A stretch of DNA of 64,000 nt from Runella sp. (lineage in GTDB: Bacteria > Bacteroidota > Bacteroidia > Cytophagales > Spirosomataceae): assembly GCA_023254175.1 (NCBI GenBank), contig JALQYJ010000030.1:39111-103110 (forward strand). The letters run 5' to 3'. The translations under genes and the position numbers were made by a program. How positions within the stretch are numbered: the stretch's first letter is position 1; each line of letters opens with the position of its first letter. The notes under the pieces were generated by a model, which saw only the letters and a program-made list of their open reading frames with translations, was not told the DNA's origin and made no database searches. Of this stretch, positions 28,367 to 37,131 are shown one piece after another.

Positions 28367-29476
28367 ATGGAAACTACTGCACCGCAGTTATTCAAAATAA
28401 CGTTTGACGGTATCGAAATCGAAGTGCCGCCAGGAACAACCATTATGCAAGCGGCTCGTAAAATTGCCGAAGCCGACTCAACTAAAATGCACCTTGCGCC
28501 TCCTGCCATGTGCTATTATGAACCCCTTAAAGGTTCGGGTGGGAAGTGCCGTGCTTGCTTGGTAAAAGTAACAGCAGGGTCGGCAAAAGACCCTCGCCCA
28601 ATGCCCAAGTTAGTACCATCGTGTATTACTGCGGTGCAAGATGGCATGATTGTCGAAAACACAACCAACGAAGCTGTGGTAGAAACCCGTAAAGGTATTG
28701 TGGAGTTTTTACTACTTAACCACCCACTCGACTGCCCTGTATGTGACCAAGCAGGGGAATGCCACCTTCAGGATTTTGCATTTGAGCACGGCCGTGTTCA
28801 AACTCGCTACGAAGAAGAGCGTCGTACGTTTGATAAGCAAGATATTGGCCCGTATGTTCAGTTGCACATGACACGTTGTATCTTGTGTTACCGCTGTGTA
28901 TTTACTGCAGACCAAATCACCAACAAGCGCGTACACGGGGTGATGAATCGAGGCGACCATGCCGAAATTAGTACCTACATTGAAAAAGCGATTGACAACG
29001 ACTTCTCAGGTAATGTTATCGATGTATGTCCCGTTGGTGCGTTGACTGATAAAACCTATCGTTTCAAAAACCGCGTGTGGTTTACCAAACCAGTAGAAGC
29101 ACATTGTGACTGCGAAAAATGTAGCGGTAACGTAACTCTTTGGTACCGTGGCGATGAAGTAATTCGTGTAACTGCTCGTAAAAACGAATGGGGGGAAGTA
29201 AAAGAATTCATTTGCAACACCTGCCGCTTTGAACGTAAAAAAACCAGTGACTGGACCATCGAAGGCCCAACGAAAGTGGCGCGTTATTCGGTTATTATGG
29301 CCAATAAATACCGTGCTGACTTGAAAAAACCTGACTTCGGTTTAAAAGTAGCGGCTTCTCAGTACAAACAAATCGACGATTCACGCCCATTTGTAACTGA
29401 CAATGAAGCGATTCGAGAGTTGAGTAAAGAAAATAATGCAAAAGCCAATCAACGTTCGTTGGCAGAGAAAAACTAA
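28367..29476 (+). CDS. nuoG: NADH-quinone oxidoreductase subunit G, short form
   Basis: The 369-aa subunit keeps only the electron-carrying part of NuoG. In order: plant-ferredoxin-like [2Fe-2S] domain (CYYEPLKGSGGKCRAC with its distal Cys in PSC), the His-Cys [4Fe-4S] motif HPLDCPVCDQAGEC, a further [4Fe-4S] set (CILCYRC with distal CPVGAL), and a short start of the molybdopterin-type domain (CDCEKCSGNV...FICNTCRFER). The roughly 500-residue molybdopterin-like domain of E. coli NuoG is absent. As the frame ends cleanly and nuoH follows by 17 bp, this looks like a natural short type found in this phylum rather than a truncation. Confidence 0.9.
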   Translation: METTAPQLFKITFDGIEIEVPPGTTIMQAARKIAEADSTKMHLAPPAMCYYEPLKGSGGKCRACLVKVTAGSAKDPRPMPKLVPSCITAVQDGMIVENTTNEAVVETRKGIVEFLLLNHPLDCPVCDQAGECHLQDFAFEHGRVQTRYEEERRTFDKQDIGPYVQLHMTRCILCYRCVFTADQITNKRVHGVMNRGDHAEISTYIEKAIDNDFSGNVIDVCPVGALTDKTYRFKNRVWFTKPVEAHCDCEKCSGNVTLWYRGDEVIRVTARKNEWGEVKEFICNTCRFERKKTSDWTIEGPTKVARYSVIMANKYRADLKKPDFGLKVAASQYKQIDDSRPFVTDNEAIRELSKENNAKANQRSLAEKN

Positions 29477-29493
29477 AAACAGTCACTTCGATT

Positions 29494-30480
29494 ATGACTT
29501 TTTCAATTGACGTAGCTTTTATCATCAAGGCAATCATCATTCTGCTTATTTTTGCCATTACCCTGTTGATTGCCACTTACTCGACTTACGCCGAACGTAA
29601 GGTTGCCGCTTTTATCCAAGACCGTATCGGCCCTAACCGTGCAGGTCCGTTTGGGTTACTTCAACCTATTGCCGATGCAGTCAAAATGTTCTTCAAAGAA
29701 GACTTTATTCCTTCACAAGCTAATAAATGGCTCTTTATCTTGGGACCATGCCTTTCAATGCTTACTGCGTTGATGACCAGCGCTGTGATTCCATTTGGTG
29801 ACAGTATCAAGTACGAAGCAGCTCCAGGCAAAGTTTGGGATGTGGCAGTACAAGCCATTGATGTCAACATCGGTGTCCTTTATGTGTTTGGCGTTGTTTC
29901 ATTAGGTGTTTATGGAATTATGGTCGGTGGTTGGGCATCCAACAACAAGTTTTCGCTTTTAGGAGCGATTCGTGCGGCTTCACAAAACATCAGTTACGAA
30001 ATTTCGATGGGCTTAGCCATTGTTGCTATTTTGATGATGACAGGGTCACTCTCTATTCGTCATATTGTTGAACAACAACACGGCGGCAACTGGAATATCT
30101 TTTACCAACCGTTGGGTTTTATTATCTTCATAACTTGTGCATTTGCTGAATGTAACCGTACCCCGTTCGATTTACCCGAGTGCGAAACCGAATTGATTGG
30201 TGGGTATCACACCGAGTATAGCTCAATGAAACTTGGTTTCTATCTTTTTGCTGAGTACATCAACATGTTCGTGTCGTCGGCAATGATTGCAAGTCTTTAT
30301 TTCGGTGGTTATAATTACCCTGGAATGGACTGGGTACAGGCCAAACTGGTAAGTTCAATGGGCGAAATTACTGGCCATAACCTTGCTACGTTGGTTGGAA
30401 CTTTAGTGTTTTTTGGGAAAGCCCTGTTTTTCGTATTCTTCTACATGTGGGTACGTTGGACATTGCCACGTTTCCGTTAG
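29494..30480 (+). CDS. nuoH: NADH-quinone oxidoreductase subunit H, ended early by an in-frame TAG
   Basis: The 328-aa reading frame encodes the membrane subunit that forms the quinone-entry site. Typical blocks: YAERKVAAFIQDRIGPNRAG, QPIADAVKMFFKED, ASQNISYEISMGL, FAECNRTPFDLPE and GGYHTEYSSMKLG. The frame stops with TAG at 30478 right after TLPRFR, where the family has Tyr (PRFRYDQLM-type motif). The missing end, including the last membrane helix, is encoded in the same frame directly downstream (30481-30597). So the intact gene would be 29494-30597, about 367 residues. It could be a nonsense mutation, a sequencing error, readthrough, or a split protein made by restart at the ATG at 30490. 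Confidence 0.92.
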   Translation: MTFSIDVAFIIKAIIILLIFAITLLIATYSTYAERKVAAFIQDRIGPNRAGPFGLLQPIADAVKMFFKEDFIPSQANKWLFILGPCLSMLTALMTSAVIPFGDSIKYEAAPGKVWDVAVQAIDVNIGVLYVFGVVSLGVYGIMVGGWASNNKFSLLGAIRAASQNISYEISMGLAIVAILMMTGSLSIRHIVEQQHGGNWNIFYQPLGFIIFITCAFAECNRTPFDLPECETELIGGYHTEYSSMKLGFYLFAEYINMFVSSAMIASLYFGGYNYPGMDWVQAKLVSSMGEITGHNLATLVGTLVFFGKALFFVFFYMWVRWTLPRFR

Positions 30481-30597
30481 GACCAATTGATGAACCTTGG
30501 CTGGAAAGGCCTTATTCCATTGGCCATTGTCAACATTATTTTGACTGGTGGCGCCATTTTGTACTTGAAACCATTAGTAATCTCACTTTTGAAATAG
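30481..30597 (+). pseudogene. nuoH: C-terminal part of nuoH beyond the in-frame stop
   Basis: In the same frame as nuoH and with no base lost, this stretch reads DQLMNLGWKGLIPLAIVNII then a short tail ending in TAG. This is the conserved NuoH C-terminus with its final helix. An ATG at 30490, four codons after the first TAG, could restart translation and give a 35-residue single-helix peptide. Confidence 0.85.
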
Positions 30598-30668
30598 CAT
30601 ACAAGATTTACAGCTTACTATAAAATTGCCTTGTAAACTGTAAACTAGGAACTGTAAACCTTTGAGTT

Positions 30669-31247
30669 ATGCAACTTACGAACCGTTCAAAACAAGTTAG
30701 TAATAAAGAAATGACCTTTGCAGAAAGGATTTATCTTCCTGCTATTGTTACAGGTCTAGGGATTACGATTAAGCACTTTTTCCAGAAAAAGGTGACTATC
30801 AGTTATCCAGAAGTTAAAAAGAACCTCGGCCCAGTATTTCGCGGTCGCCACGTCCTCAAACGCGATAACGAAGGGCGTGAGCGTTGTACAGCCTGTGGTT
30901 TGTGCGCGGTTGCGTGTCCTGCCGAGGCAATTTCAATGGTTGCAGCAGAACGCCAAAAAGGAGAAGAGAAACTATACCGTGAAGAAAAATATGCAGCAGT
31001 TTACGAAATCAACATGCTTCGTTGTATCTTCTGCGGTTTGTGTGAAGAAGCTTGTCCAAAACAAGCTATCTACCTCCGTCACGATGAGTTTGTTCCTGTA
31101 TTTACAGAACGCGACCAGGTGATTTGGGGTAAAGACCAACTAGCCGAAGACATGAACAACCGTTATTTGCGTAAAGCTTGGACGAGAGAAGAAGCCCGCG
31201 AACAAGACGTGAAAGGTATCGAAGCTCAACCAAGAACACAACTGTAA
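30669..31247 (+). CDS. nuoI: NADH-quinone oxidoreductase subunit I
   Basis: The 192-aa subunit has two [4Fe-4S] clusters (N6a/N6b), seen as CTACGLCAVACP (near residue 73) and CIFCGLCEEACP (near 118), with the usual spacing. The N-terminal GLGITIKHFFQKKVTISYPE is typical. The 71-bp gap before it contains the short repeats ctgtaaac / aactgtaaac and no gene. Confidence 0.96.
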   Translation: MQLTNRSKQVSNKEMTFAERIYLPAIVTGLGITIKHFFQKKVTISYPEVKKNLGPVFRGRHVLKRDNEGRERCTACGLCAVACPAEAISMVAAERQKGEEKLYREEKYAAVYEINMLRCIFCGLCEEACPKQAIYLRHDEFVPVFTERDQVIWGKDQLAEDMNNRYLRKAWTREEAREQDVKGIEAQPRTQL

Positions 31248-31259
31248 ATCACCTTTAAG

Positions 31260-31805
31260 ATGGACTTTTCAACTTTTATAAATAATCTAACTCCCGCTGC
31301 TAGCTTCTTTTACGTGCTTTCGTTTTTGACGATTTTGTGCGGGCTAATGGTGGTTTTATCGAAAAACCCCATTCACAGTGTACTTTTCTTGATTGGAACA
31401 TTCTTTTGCTTGTCAGGTCATTATGTTCTTCTGAATGCTCAGTTTCTTGCCGCCGTTAATATCATTGTGTACGCTGGCGCTATCATGGTACTTTTCCTGT
31501 TTGTCATCATGTTTTTGAACTTACGCCAAGAAGACGAAGAAGCCAAAACAAATATTGTCAAAATTGCCGCTACGATTGTTGGTGGTACGTTGGGAGTTAT
31601 TATGGTAGGTGTATTACGTAAGTCACAATTTGGGACTTACAACCCCTATGAATTTGACTCTCAAGTAGGGATGGTTGAAAACCTCGGAAGTATCCTTTAC
31701 AACGACTATTTACTTCCTTTTGAGTTGGCTTCGGTATTGTTCCTCATCGCAATGATTGGTGCAGTGATGTTGGGACGTCGTGAAGCTGGCGATAGACATT
31801 TTTAA
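31260..31805 (+). CDS. nuoJ: NADH-quinone oxidoreductase subunit J (operon copy)
   Basis: The 181-aa five-helix membrane subunit shows the NuoJ core in KNPIHSVLFLIGTFFCLSGH and AQFLAAVNIIVYAGAIMVLF, with the pi-bulge helix region. It is the last nuo gene here: instead of nuoK, an anmK gene starts 12 bp later. A second, diverged nuoJ lies at 18888-19430. Confidence 0.94.
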   Translation: MDFSTFINNLTPAASFFYVLSFLTILCGLMVVLSKNPIHSVLFLIGTFFCLSGHYVLLNAQFLAAVNIIVYAGAIMVLFLFVIMFLNLRQEDEEAKTNIVKIAATIVGGTLGVIMVGVLRKSQFGTYNPYEFDSQVGMVENLGSILYNDYLLPFELASVLFLIAMIGAVMLGRREAGDRHF

Positions 31806-31817
31806 TCGAAAAGGCCA

Positions 31818-33014
31818 ATGAATGCAAACCTCAGTAAGTTAGTTGAGATTGCACAAAAGCCGACTCGACGAATCATAGGGCTCATGTCTGGGACATCCAT
31901 GGATGGTTTAGACATAGCCCTATGTCGTTTTAGTGGGCATGGTGCAGCAACAACTGTCACACTTGAAAAATTTGAGACGGTTAACTTTAATGAAGACATC
32001 AAGGACGAAATTCGTCGGGTGTTTGCTAAAAAAGAAATTGATTTTCAACATCTGTGTCTGCTTAACCCATGGGTAGGGAATTTACACGGAAAATTGGTGA
32101 TCGATTGTTTAGAAAAGTGGCAAATTTCACCCAGAGAGGTAGATATTGTTGCGAGTCATGGGCAAACGGTTTTCCATGCCCCTAAAATTTTACACCACCT
32201 GGAAAAATACCCCAACGCTACCCTTCAAATTGGAGATGGCGACCATATTGCCGTCACCACAGGCATAATCACACTGAGTGATTTTAGGCAAAAACACTGC
32301 GCGGCGGGAGGTGAAGGCGCTCCCCTTGCCGTCTATGGCGATTATTTTGTTTTTTCCAAACAAGGAGAAAACAGAATAATGCTCAACATAGGCGGAATAG
32401 CCAACTTCACATATCTCCCAGGTTCACTCAATGCCCAAGAGGTGTTTGTAACGGACACGGGCCCGGGGAATACGCTCATTGATGCTTTTATGCGTAAATT
32501 TTTCAACCTACCTTTCGACAAAGACGGACAAGTTGCTAAAAGTGGGCAAGTTAATTCATCTCTTTTAGACGCTTTGAAAAAAGACCCATTTTTTAAAGGT
32601 CCTTTTCCAAAAACGACAGGACCTGAGCTATTCAGTTTGGATTATGTTAGAATCGCCCAGCAGCGTAGCCATACCACTTCACTTTCACCTGAGGATTTGG
32701 TCACCACACTTACTCAATTTTCCGCCGAAACAATTGCTGAAGCTATTCTAAAAGTGTGCAAAAACAACCAAAATTATCATCTTTATTTGAGTGGCGGTGG
32801 AATGCACAATCCTGCACTTATTGATACATTAAGGAAGTTATTACCCAATTTTCCTATGGATGCTACCGATTCGTTAGGAATTGCTGGAGATGCAAAGGAA
32901 GCTGTTTTGTTTGCCATACTTGCGAACGAAACACTTTGTGGAGATACCGTTGACTTTGGTACTCGCAAAGGAGTTCCGAGTGTTTCAATGGGAAAAATCT
33001 CTTTTCCTTATTAA
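31818..33014 (+). CDS. anmK: Anhydro-N-acetylmuramic acid kinase
   Basis: The 398-aa cytoplasmic enzyme converts 1,6-anhydroMurNAc and ATP to MurNAc-6-phosphate in cell-wall recycling. It shows the AnmK P-loop GLMSGTSMDGLDIALCRF, VASHGQTVFHAP, the catalytic-Asp region TDTGPGNTLIDAFM, and the late LSGGGMHNP. It starts 12 bp after nuoJ on the same strand, so it may be transcribed with the nuo operon. LD-carboxypeptidase upstream in the window belongs to the same recycling theme. Confidence 0.95.
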   Translation: MNANLSKLVEIAQKPTRRIIGLMSGTSMDGLDIALCRFSGHGAATTVTLEKFETVNFNEDIKDEIRRVFAKKEIDFQHLCLLNPWVGNLHGKLVIDCLEKWQISPREVDIVASHGQTVFHAPKILHHLEKYPNATLQIGDGDHIAVTTGIITLSDFRQKHCAAGGEGAPLAVYGDYFVFSKQGENRIMLNIGGIANFTYLPGSLNAQEVFVTDTGPGNTLIDAFMRKFFNLPFDKDGQVAKSGQVNSSLLDALKKDPFFKGPFPKTTGPELFSLDYVRIAQQRSHTTSLSPEDLVTTLTQFSAETIAEAILKVCKNNQNYHLYLSGGGMHNPALIDTLRKLLPNFPMDATDSLGIAGDAKEAVLFAILANETLCGDTVDFGTRKGVPSVSMGKISFPY

Positions 33015-33019
33015 GGTAC

Positions 33020-33053
33020 AACGCCTTATGTTAAATGGCATAGGGCGTTTTCT
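33020..33053. terminator. Terminator between convergent anmK and retropepsin genes
   Basis: An 11-bp stem with one G-T wobble (aacgccttatg / catagggcgtt), 8-nt loop and then ttttct lies 5 bp after the anmK stop. It is best oriented for the plus strand but also abuts the minus-strand stop at 33052. Confidence 0.7.
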
Positions 33054-34308
33054 AAATCATCCTCTTCAATTGGAATTTGGCAAAGTGAATGACTCCTTTA
33101 CGACGTACCAGTATCGTAATCTCTTTACCTTCTCCTTTTTGAAGAAGCTTGTATATTTCGCTGATAATCAAATCATCTGCTGACTTATTATTGATAAAAA
33201 GTAGCTCATCGCCTTCTTGCAAGCCTGCGTCCCAGGCGGGCGAGTCTTCCACTACTTTATCGATAAAATACTCTTTAAAATCTTGACCTTGGGCGCGCAG
33301 TTCAATCCCGCTCATGTCGTGCTCAAAAGTCTCTTTTAGGCGCCGCTTTACAGGTTTTAGAATGATGTAACGTTCAGCATAATTAAAAGTAACCTTAAAA
33401 CGCCTAAGAAGCTCACACCCAATATTTCCCTGACGTTCGATTCTACCTGCAAACTTTACCCCAAAAGAAAGGCTATCAGGAAAAGAAGCTAGAACATTTT
33501 GTAACTCATATTTACCAAAACGGACTTTGTCGATTCGGCCTAAATTTCCATTAATTACTCCGTTAAGACCTCTTCCCAACTGGGCACGAAGTACTTTTTC
33601 AGGAAGGCGAATTTGATTATCAGCATGTTTATCAATCAATAAAGCATGACCTGCACCCGTATCAATCACCACCCTAATCGGTAATTCCTGGCCGTTATCA
33701 ACCAATGCAATAACATCTGCATAAGGTTTTGTGTCTTCAATGACGATAGGATAGCGATCCCCGTGACGAGTTCGGTATTTGTAGTTTTCAGGTTTTACAA
33801 GTACTAATTCCTTGTTGACAAAGTCGATTGTCACCACAAAATTATTGAAAACCTCGTACCCAAAAATACCATCTATCGGAATACCCACGTACTCAGATAA
33901 ACGAAGAACATCTTGATCAAGGACAACGATATTCTGGTACGTTGCCTTCATTTTACCTAATTGAATCGTATTACCTATCGCCACCGAAGCCGTAAGTGAC
34001 TCACCTTCACCCGCTCCAGTCAAAACCACCTTGCGAGTAAATTTTAGCTTGTCTTTTTTTACCGAATTAGGATTTGTGATAATGACTGAACTTACTCCAG
34101 TATCGAGAATAAATCGAAGGGTATCAGAATCGTTGACGTGAACTGGAACAACAATTAGATTAGCGTGCATTTCAAAAGGGATGCGGGTAAATTTTGAATT
34201 ACCCAGCAAAAAGTACCCAAATTTGTCTTCTTTTTTTTGGCTTTTTTGTGCCAAAAGTAAAAGTGGCAAACAATAGGCTATCACGAAAGAAAAAAACCAC
34301 CGTCTCAT
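33052..34308 (-). CDS. Secreted retropepsin-like aspartic protease with PDZ domain
   Basis: The 418-aa protein has a signal peptide (FFSFVIAYCLPLLLLAQ). Two aspartyl-protease half-domains follow, each with its DTG: LRFILDTGVSSVI near residue 67 and IRVVIDTGAGHALLI near 216, so both halves of the active site are in one chain. A C-terminal PDZ domain (about 330-415: VVEDSPAWDAGLQEGDELLFINNKS) probably binds substrate tails or partners. This arrangement is frequent in Bacteroidota, with unknown substrates. Likely periplasmic. The 246 bp beyond its start, up to tpiA, is AT-rich and holds no gene. Confidence 0.85.
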   Translation of the reverse strand: MRRWFFSFVIAYCLPLLLLAQKSQKKEDKFGYFLLGNSKFTRIPFEMHANLIVVPVHVNDSDTLRFILDTGVSSVIITNPNSVKKDKLKFTRKVVLTGAGEGESLTASVAIGNTIQLGKMKATYQNIVVLDQDVLRLSEYVGIPIDGIFGYEVFNNFVVTIDFVNKELVLVKPENYKYRTRHGDRYPIVIEDTKPYADVIALVDNGQELPIRVVIDTGAGHALLIDKHADNQIRLPEKVLRAQLGRGLNGVINGNLGRIDKVRFGKYELQNVLASFPDSLSFGVKFAGRIERQGNIGCELLRRFKVTFNYAERYIILKPVKRRLKETFEHDMSGIELRAQGQDFKEYFIDKVVEDSPAWDAGLQEGDELLFINNKSADDLIISEIYKLLQKGEGKEITILVRRKGVIHFAKFQLKRMI

Positions 34309-34554
34309 TGTCGTGCCAAAAAAAGTAGGCTGTTAGTAAAGTTATTCTATTTTCTTAGAAAAACAAAAGTTATACTCAAAAAAGTGCCGTTTCGAATTAA
34401 CATATTCTTGTTAACTTCGCATCGTCTTTGAGTCATTGACTCAATTTTGGCCAAATTGTTTGGTGTTTTTTCTATTACTCAAAAATATATTGCCAAACTG
34501 AACCAAAAATCAAGATAAAGTTAACCCCAAAAACTTTTAAAAATCACCCATCCA

Positions 34555-35319
34555 ATGAGAAAAAAAATTGTAGCAGGTAACTGGAAAATGAACAAATCGC
34601 TTGACGAAGCGTTGAGCCTCACCTCTGAAGTTGTAAACATGGTCCGCGACGAAGTCCGTGGCGATGTTGAAGTTGTTTTGTGTACTCCTTCCATTTACTT
34701 ACCACTTTTACAGAAATATGCACAAGAAGTAGGTCGTATTTCGCTCGGTGCCCAAAATTGTCACCACAAAGCTTCTGGTGCGTTTACGGGCGAAATCTCT
34801 GCTTCGATGTTAGCCTCTATCGAAGTTCCCTACGTTATCGTAGGTCACAGCGAGCGTCGTCAATATTTTGGTGAAACTGATGAACTTTTGGCCGAAAAAG
34901 TTAAAATCGCTTTGGCTAATGGTTTAAAACCCATTTTTTGTTGCGGAGAACTATTGGAGCAGCGCCAAAATGAAGATTTCATTGCTATTGTAAAAGACCA
35001 AATTACAGCAGCGTTGTTTGATTTATCGGCTGAAGATTTTGGTAAAGTTGTTATCGCCTACGAACCTGTATGGGCAATTGGGACAGGCCTAACTGCAAGT
35101 TCTGCTCAAGCTCAAGAAATGCACGCCGCACTTCGTGCGCACATCGCAGAGAAATTCGGGGCTCAAGTTGCCGACGATACGACTATTTTGTACGGTGGTA
35201 GCTGCAATGAAAAAAATGCCGATGAGCTTTTCGCTTGTCCAGACGTTGACGGTGGTTTGATTGGCGGTGCCTCTCTTAAATCAAGAGAATTTACGAATAT
35301 CATCAAATCAAGAATGTAA
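34555..35319 (+). CDS. tpiA: Triosephosphate isomerase
   Basis: The 254-aa glycolytic TIM-barrel enzyme interconverts DHAP and glyceraldehyde-3-phosphate. Catalytic residues are seen: K11 (GNWKMNKS), H98 (VIVGHSERRQYFGE) and E170 (VIAYEPVWAIGTG). The phosphate-binding YGGSCNEKNA and GLIGGASLK are also present. Full length. Confidence 0.98.
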   Translation: MRKKIVAGNWKMNKSLDEALSLTSEVVNMVRDEVRGDVEVVLCTPSIYLPLLQKYAQEVGRISLGAQNCHHKASGAFTGEISASMLASIEVPYVIVGHSERRQYFGETDELLAEKVKIALANGLKPIFCCGELLEQRQNEDFIAIVKDQITAALFDLSAEDFGKVVIAYEPVWAIGTGLTASSAQAQEMHAALRAHIAEKFGAQVADDTTILYGGSCNEKNADELFACPDVDGGLIGGASLKSREFTNIIKSRM

Positions 35320-35324
35320 TTCTA

Positions 35325-35360
35325 AAACCTATGGGGTTTTTCAAGCCTCATAGGTTTCTT
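35325..35360 (+). terminator. Terminator after tpiA
   Basis: A 12-bp stem with one mismatch (aaacctatgggg / cctcataggttt) and an 8-nt loop is followed by a pyrimidine-rich tcttct, 5 bp after the tpiA stop. An ATG at 35331 lies inside this stem, which argues against it as the start of the next gene. Confidence 0.65.
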
Positions 35361-35366
35361 CTAGTT

Positions 35367-36455
35367 ATGAAAAAACTACTTACCTACTCTCTTATATTAT
35401 TAGCTTTTGTCAGCTGCCATCGTCCTCCATCTAAAATCAGTGGCGCAACAATTGCCAAAGAAGGTTTTATCGACTGTTTCCAAGCAGGCTTGCAAGCATC
35501 TGGGCGCGAGCTTTGGTGCGAAACTTCGGCCGTTTTGTACGACGGAATTAATCTCACCCTCGCCAATGACAAAGATATGCCCGACAACAGCGCCGCTGTT
35601 TTTTATTGGGCCTATTCTGAAACCAATATGTTTGCAAATAAGCCTACGTACTTGACCCATAATCTCCTCAAAATCAGCCAAAAATACGAGGACTTTGCCC
35701 TTACTCCTGACCGAACTCACGCTTTTTTAAGTACGGGCTTTGACCGTACCAAAGAAGGTAGCAACGAATGGGATGGGTACAACACCTTAGTATATTGGAA
35801 AGTGGGGAATGACCCCAAAGACATTCAACCTAAAGCTGCTCATTTGGCTGCGGGCGAAAAGTTTTCCATGAGCCTTAGAAATGCCCTCTCTAAAGCCCTT
35901 CGTTCAACCGAGTTCCCCGAAGCAATGCCTTATTTTAAAGTCGAAGGCTTCGCTGCAACGCAAAATAAATTATACTTTGGAATTCGTGAAGAGGGCAAAA
36001 AATTTGATAATTTCAAGTACAAAGCCAAAATTCTAACTGTTTCTTACTCGTTTGAAAACGATTCGTTGAAGATATCCAATAATTTTGAAACTTTAGCTGA
36101 CATTAATATTGCAAGTTTAGAACCATCCTTGCCTAAGCCATTGGCCTTATCATGTATCGAATATGACGCTACCCGCCGTATTTTCTGGGTATTGACCTCG
36201 ATGGAAAGCGAAACCCAAGAGAATAGCGCCTATTTATGGTGGGCGACAGAATCAGACCTAAAAGCAAACAAACTTAATTTGGTCAAAGAGCGTTCGACAG
36301 GTCTTCCTCTTAGATTTTCGCACAAAGCAGAAGACCTTACTCCTATTGGCTCGAATAAACTATTTGTTATTCACGACGACGACCGCAATCGCAGTAAAAT
36401 CGGTGAACAAGTTCGTCAGCCACATCAGGCGGCCTATTCAGTAGTTGAATTTTAA
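35367..36455 (+). CDS. Lipoprotein of unknown function, beta-propeller-like
   Basis: The predicted 362-aa lipoprotein has a signal MKKLLTYSLILLAFVSC with lipidation at C17. The start is placed at 35367 because the upstream in-frame ATG (35331) sits in the tpiA terminator and would put extra residues before the signal. Repeating strand-rich segments (ELWCETSAVLYDGINLTLAN, FKVEGFAATQNKLYFGIREE, KAEDLTPIGSNKLFVIHDDD) resemble esterase/phytase-like or SdiA-regulated beta-propellers. I cannot assign a family. Confidence 0.7.
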   Translation: MKKLLTYSLILLAFVSCHRPPSKISGATIAKEGFIDCFQAGLQASGRELWCETSAVLYDGINLTLANDKDMPDNSAAVFYWAYSETNMFANKPTYLTHNLLKISQKYEDFALTPDRTHAFLSTGFDRTKEGSNEWDGYNTLVYWKVGNDPKDIQPKAAHLAAGEKFSMSLRNALSKALRSTEFPEAMPYFKVEGFAATQNKLYFGIREEGKKFDNFKYKAKILTVSYSFENDSLKISNNFETLADINIASLEPSLPKPLALSCIEYDATRRIFWVLTSMESETQENSAYLWWATESDLKANKLNLVKERSTGLPLRFSHKAEDLTPIGSNKLFVIHDDDRNRSKIGEQVRQPHQAAYSVVEF

Positions 36456-36553
36456 GGCGGTACACGATATCCTTGGCCTATAGTGTATTTGTTCCAAGGA
36501 AATCAATAGAGTTAAAAACTAATCACTTTAAAATTGGTAAAGATAATTTAACC

Positions 36554-36588
36554 AAAGAGGAGAGAATTCCTTAGGCTCTCTCCTCTTT
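36554..36588. terminator. Inverted repeat between convergent genes
   Basis: A perfect 12-bp stem (aaagaggagaga / tctctcctcttt) with an 11-nt loop lies between the lipoprotein and histone-like genes. No long T run follows on either side, so terminator function is inferred from position. Confidence 0.5.
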
Positions 36589-36611
36589 GATAGCTCATGA
36601 GTTACACTAGC

Positions 36612-36887
36612 TTATTCTGCCGAATCCTCTTTCACTTCAGCAACTGGCTCAACTTTAACCTCATTTTTAGCTTTCTTTCCCCCTTTTTTACTTTCTTTTT
36701 GGGCCTTTTTGGCTTCTTTTTCTTTCGCTTTTTCTTCTTTTTTGGCAGCTTTAACAAGTTTTTTTGCCAATTTTTCGGCCGCCTTCGCTACCGCTTTCTT
36801 TGCTTTTTTTGAGCTAGTTTCGTCGATAAGCGCAGCCGTGATTTTTGAAGCAATCTCACTTGCTTGGGCTTTGATTTGTGATTTCAT
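36612..36887 (-). CDS. Lysine/alanine-rich histone H1-like protein
   Basis: The 91-aa protein is about one third lysine. Residues 1-30 (MKSQIKAQASEIASKITAAL...) look like a short amphipathic helix. Residues 27-75 are K/A/E-rich with AKKAVAKAAEKLAKKL-type repeats, and the tail is acidic (EPVAEVKEDSAE). This resembles eukaryotic H1-tail-like proteins of bacteria (HctA/Hc1-like) but could simply be a charged helical protein. It stands alone between convergent and divergent neighbours. The reverse frame here is a Phe-rich shadow. Confidence 0.6.
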   Translation of the reverse strand: MKSQIKAQASEIASKITAALIDETSSKKAKKAVAKAAEKLAKKLVKAAKKEEKAKEKEAKKAQKESKKGGKKAKNEVKVEPVAEVKEDSAE

Positions 36888-37131
36888 TCGTAATACGTAT
36901 TTAGAGGGTACAAATAAAAAATTTACAAATACATAGCTATTTTTTGATTAAAACAAAATTTTCAAGTTATGTTTATGTTAAGTTTCAATTCAAAAGAGGA
37001 TAAAGTCACTTGGTTTTCCTTTTGATTTTTTAACATAAAATCACCATTTCTTGATCACGCTTGGTTAGTCCTATTGACCCTTTTTTTCGTAGTATTGTTA
37101 TCTGTTCCATTTTCATCACCAACCTTTCTTT

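Noticed and set aside
30490..30597. 35-codon ORF after nuoH as an independent small gene
   Set aside because: It is in frame with nuoH and encodes the conserved NuoH C-terminus, so it is treated as part of nuoH beyond a stop codon.
30598..30668. Short ctgtaaac repeats between nuoH and nuoI as a CRISPR or regulatory array
   Set aside because: Only two to three copies of an 8-mer in AT-rich DNA, too few and too short to support a function.
36597..36812. Phe-rich plus-strand ORF
   Set aside because: It is the antisense reading of the Lys-rich gene (AAA read as TTT); composition artefact.
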